Positions 63,801 through 64,000 of a DNA stretch of 64,000 nucleotides are shown here, piece by piece; positions within the stretch are counted from its first letter, which is position 1, and each line of letters starts with the position of its first letter. The notes beneath the pieces are model-generated. The model was not told the origin of the DNA and did not search any database. It saw nothing but the letters and a program-made list of their open reading frames with translations. A program made the position numbers and the translations under genes. This DNA comes from Aquiflexum lacus. GTDB lineage: Bacteria > Bacteroidota > Bacteroidia > Cytophagales > Cyclobacteriaceae. The stretch covers positions 30,706-94,705 of the forward strand of contig NZ_JABFHF010000022.1 in NCBI RefSeq assembly GCF_015476655.1, written 5' to 3'.

Positions 63801-64000
63801 AATGGTTCCATCAGCGATCATCGAGCTTACCACTTTGCTTGCTCCGATGGTACTCACTCCCGTATTGTCTATGGTAACATCTCCGCTCAATGTGACTTCC
63901 GTCGCTACGTTTGCTGCATTTCCAAGATAGACTTTCCCATCAGCTAGCGTATTGATAGCTGTCAGCCCAGCATCCACAAAAGCAGTGGTTGCTATCTGGG
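57864..64000 (-). CDS. Giant repetitive tail-fibre/YadA-like surface protein (5' end beyond window)
   Basis: At least 2045 residues; the frame stays open past 64000, so the N terminus is missing. Most of it is Thr/Ala/Gly/Val-rich repeats. One module contains '[18 protein letters not shown]', seen about nine times and typical of phage and bacterial tail-fibre-like proteins; a second is 'GDVT-SN-GVSTIG'; a third '[20 protein letters not shown]'. Near 58680-58980 a YadA-head-like stretch occurs ('[23 protein letters not shown]', '[19 protein letters not shown]'). The last 60 residues ('[26 protein letters not shown]') form a distinct terminal domain. No T9SS C-terminal domain is visible. Probably an adhesin. 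Confidence 0.8.
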   Translation of the reverse strand, partial: QIATTAFVDAGLTAINTLADGKVYLGNAANVATEVTLSGDVTIDNTGVSTIGASKVVSSMIADGTIVTADLADGAVTTAKILDGTIINADVSPTAAIAGTKIAPDFGDQNVTTTGNATVGGTLGVTGASTLNGATTVNNTLAVTGASTTAGITNTGDISTGTSTVTGNATVGGTLRVTGITTSLNNTSSNNKDTGAVVVTGGVGVGENLNVGGYISSQGNITTQGNINAGNNLAVTGNTNLSGNLAVTGNTNLGGNANFAGNSVFQNSSPTIAPLAPNSAVFTDAFNKLVSNPITGTGNVVLSASPALSGAPTAPTAVAGTNTTQIATTAFVDAGLTAINTLADGKVYLGNAANVATEVTLSGDVTIDNTGVSTIGASKVVSSMIADGTIVTADLADGAVTTAKILDGTIINADVSATAAIAGTKIAPDFGAQNLTTTGNATVGGTLGVTGATTLNGATTVNNTLTVTGATTTAGITNTGNISTGTSTVTGNATVGGTMDVTGATSLSTLETSGPATLNSATVTGNSAVGGTLNVTGVTTLTAQPVLSSLNASLPVFTDGSKGLVSNPITGTGNVVLSASPDLTGVPTAPTALAGTSSTQIATTAFVDAGLTAINTLANGKVYLGNATNEATEVTITGDVTLSNTGVSTIGASRVVSSMIADGTIVTADLADGAVTTAKILDGTIINADVSPTAAIAGTKIAPDFGAQNLTTSGNATVGGTFGVTGATTTAGITNTGNVSTGTSTVTGNATVGGTLGVTGVTSLSTLQTSGTATLNSATVPGNTAVGGTLNVTGVTTLTAQPVLSSLNASLPVFTDGSKGLVSNPITGTGNVVLSDSPTLTGTPSAPTATAGTSTTQLATTAFVAAANATNANLTGPITSVGNTTSVASQTGTGSRFVMDTAPTLVTPVLGVASATSINKLTLTAPTTAATLTLANNSTLATAGAFSQTLTATATTNVTLPTTGTLATLAGAETLTNKTLTAPVLTAPVLGTPASGTLTNATGLPIATGVSGLGTNVAAFLATPSSANLAAALTDETGTGSVVLSASPTLTGVPTAPTALAGTSSTQIATTAFVDAGLSAINTLADGKVYLGNGSNVATEVTLTGDVTLSNAGVSTIGAGKVVSSMILDGTIVAADIANSAVTTAKIADANVTTVKIADANVTTGKIADAAVTTVKILDGNVTNAKLDKANIPLTGFASTTSAQLAGVISDETGTGSLVLSVSPVLTGTPTAPTALAGTSSTQIATTAFVDAGLSAINTLADGKVYLGNGSNVATEVTLSGDVTLSNAGVSTIGASRVTYAKIQNVTSGTVLGRTTAGTGVVEEIATTGSGNVVRATSATLVAPNLGTPASGTLTNATGLPIATGVSGLGTNVAAFLATPSSANLAAAITDETGTGSVILSNSPTLTGVPLAPTAPAGTSTTQLATTAFVTNANATNANLTGPITSVGNTTSVASQTGTGSRFVMDTAPTLVTPVLGVASATSINKITLTAPATAATLTLANNSTLATAGAFSQTLTATAATNVTLPTTGTLATLAGAETLTNKTLTAPVLTAPVLGTPASGTLTNATGLPLTTGVTGTLPVANGGTGLTSVGTNGQVLSTTGTGTLAWSTPSTTATAYDGVLPVANGGTGSSTKNFVDLTTAQTIAGEKTFSSGIIVNGELIVGYGKGGDYTSVAVGALAQSSNINGTRNTAIGSFALKNNTASENTAIGYYTLEQNTTGISNVAVGGYAGDLITTGSQNTLLGRGTDPSSLDGVNQTVIGYNAIGAGNNTVQLGNTAVTNVKTSGTLTAGAVTYPNTHNETDSQVLISNSSGVASWTSFSSSIAASSIVNEDISASANIDQSKIAGLTDALALKAPLASPTFSGTPSAPTPTAGTNTTQIATTAFVTTANATNANLTGMVTSVGNVASLGSFTSANLSGAVTDETGTGTVVFSNSPTFTGAPLAPTPTGGDNSTKIATTAFVAAAASLVREVADEFTATASQTSFTLTQTPSSNSKVKMYVNGVRISNTAYSMSGNTLTYNPTNNGAYALAAGDRIQMDFYY
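61882..63960. repeat. Long near-identical direct repeats inside the giant surface-protein gene
   Basis: Blocks of more than 150 bases starting at 61882, 62707 and 63679 are almost the same (starting CCGAAATCAGGGGCTATTT or its close variant), spaced 825 and 972 bases, both multiples of three (275 and 324 codons). Copies can therefore be gained or lost by recombination without changing frame. Confidence 0.8.

Noticed and set aside
59149..63930. Several long plus-strand frames (e.g. 59491-61158, 62155-63204, 63226-63930) opposite the giant surface-protein gene
   Set aside because: They are Val/Ala/Pro/Thr-rich mirror images of the repeats on the other strand, with no start signals or domain patterns; the repetitive codon use of the real gene keeps the antisense frames open.

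Overview
The window reads as chromosome of a Bacteroidota bacterium, most likely Cytophagales/Cyclobacteriaceae-like. The grounds are type IX secretion parts (a PorP/SprF protein and a gliding-type C-terminal domain), many Bacteroidota lipoproteins with weak or absent Shine-Dalgarno sites, TAnnTTTG-type -7 boxes, AT-rich spacers, and very large PAS/CheB-CheR histidine kinases. I saw no rRNA, tRNA, CRISPR array or intact insertion sequence.

Layout. 1-4.05 kb: the start of an ArsR-type regulator, two secreted proteins, an MscS channel and a CDP-alcohol phosphatidyltransferase. 4.3-7.3 kb: a short, GC-richer DnaE-type polymerase. 7.6-10.7 kb: an accessory stretch with a trypsin-like protease, a lone antitoxin-like protein, palindromic REP-like repeats and an AAA/DUF4143 ATPase whose promoter carries three copies of one palindrome exactly 40 bp apart. 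10.7-21.8 kb: an esterase lipoprotein, two Uma2-family proteins (one with a repeat-encoded peptide insertion), a TspO-like protein, two tandem NADP-binding paralogues, a group III truncated haemoglobin coupled to a nucleotide pyrophosphatase, and aguB-aguA for making putrescine from agmatine.

22.0-41.8 kb is a same-strand signalling island of about 20 kb. In transcription order it holds a 1984-residue kinase with about 13 PAS domains, two membrane kinases, a receiver/kinase chimeric remnant, an acyl-CoA-dehydrogenase-like flavoprotein that lacks the usual catalytic Glu, a PAS kinase, a CarH-type cobalamin-binding photoreceptor-like protein (W-x9-EH and E-x-H-x2-G both present), another kinase, a CheB-CheR-PAS kinase, and three receiver proteins, one of which ends in a kinase dimerisation domain with no ATPase. 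No DNA-binding output domain is encoded in it. The suggested theme is B12/light input into a kinase network with output elsewhere; this is inference.

42-49.8 kb: an M3 peptidase lipoprotein, then an outer-membrane beta-barrel protein and a TsdA-like dihaem cytochrome with a CRP-like site upstream and a Crp/Fnr gene nearby, then an acyl-ACP thioesterase and an MFS transporter. 50-64 kb: a surface-protein cluster on the minus strand, with a giant repetitive tail-fibre/YadA-like protein (cut by the window end), a LamG protein, a small secreted protein, a fibrinogen-like protein, a T9SS type-B (CHU_C) protein with thrombospondin type 3 repeats, and its likely PorP/SprF partner.
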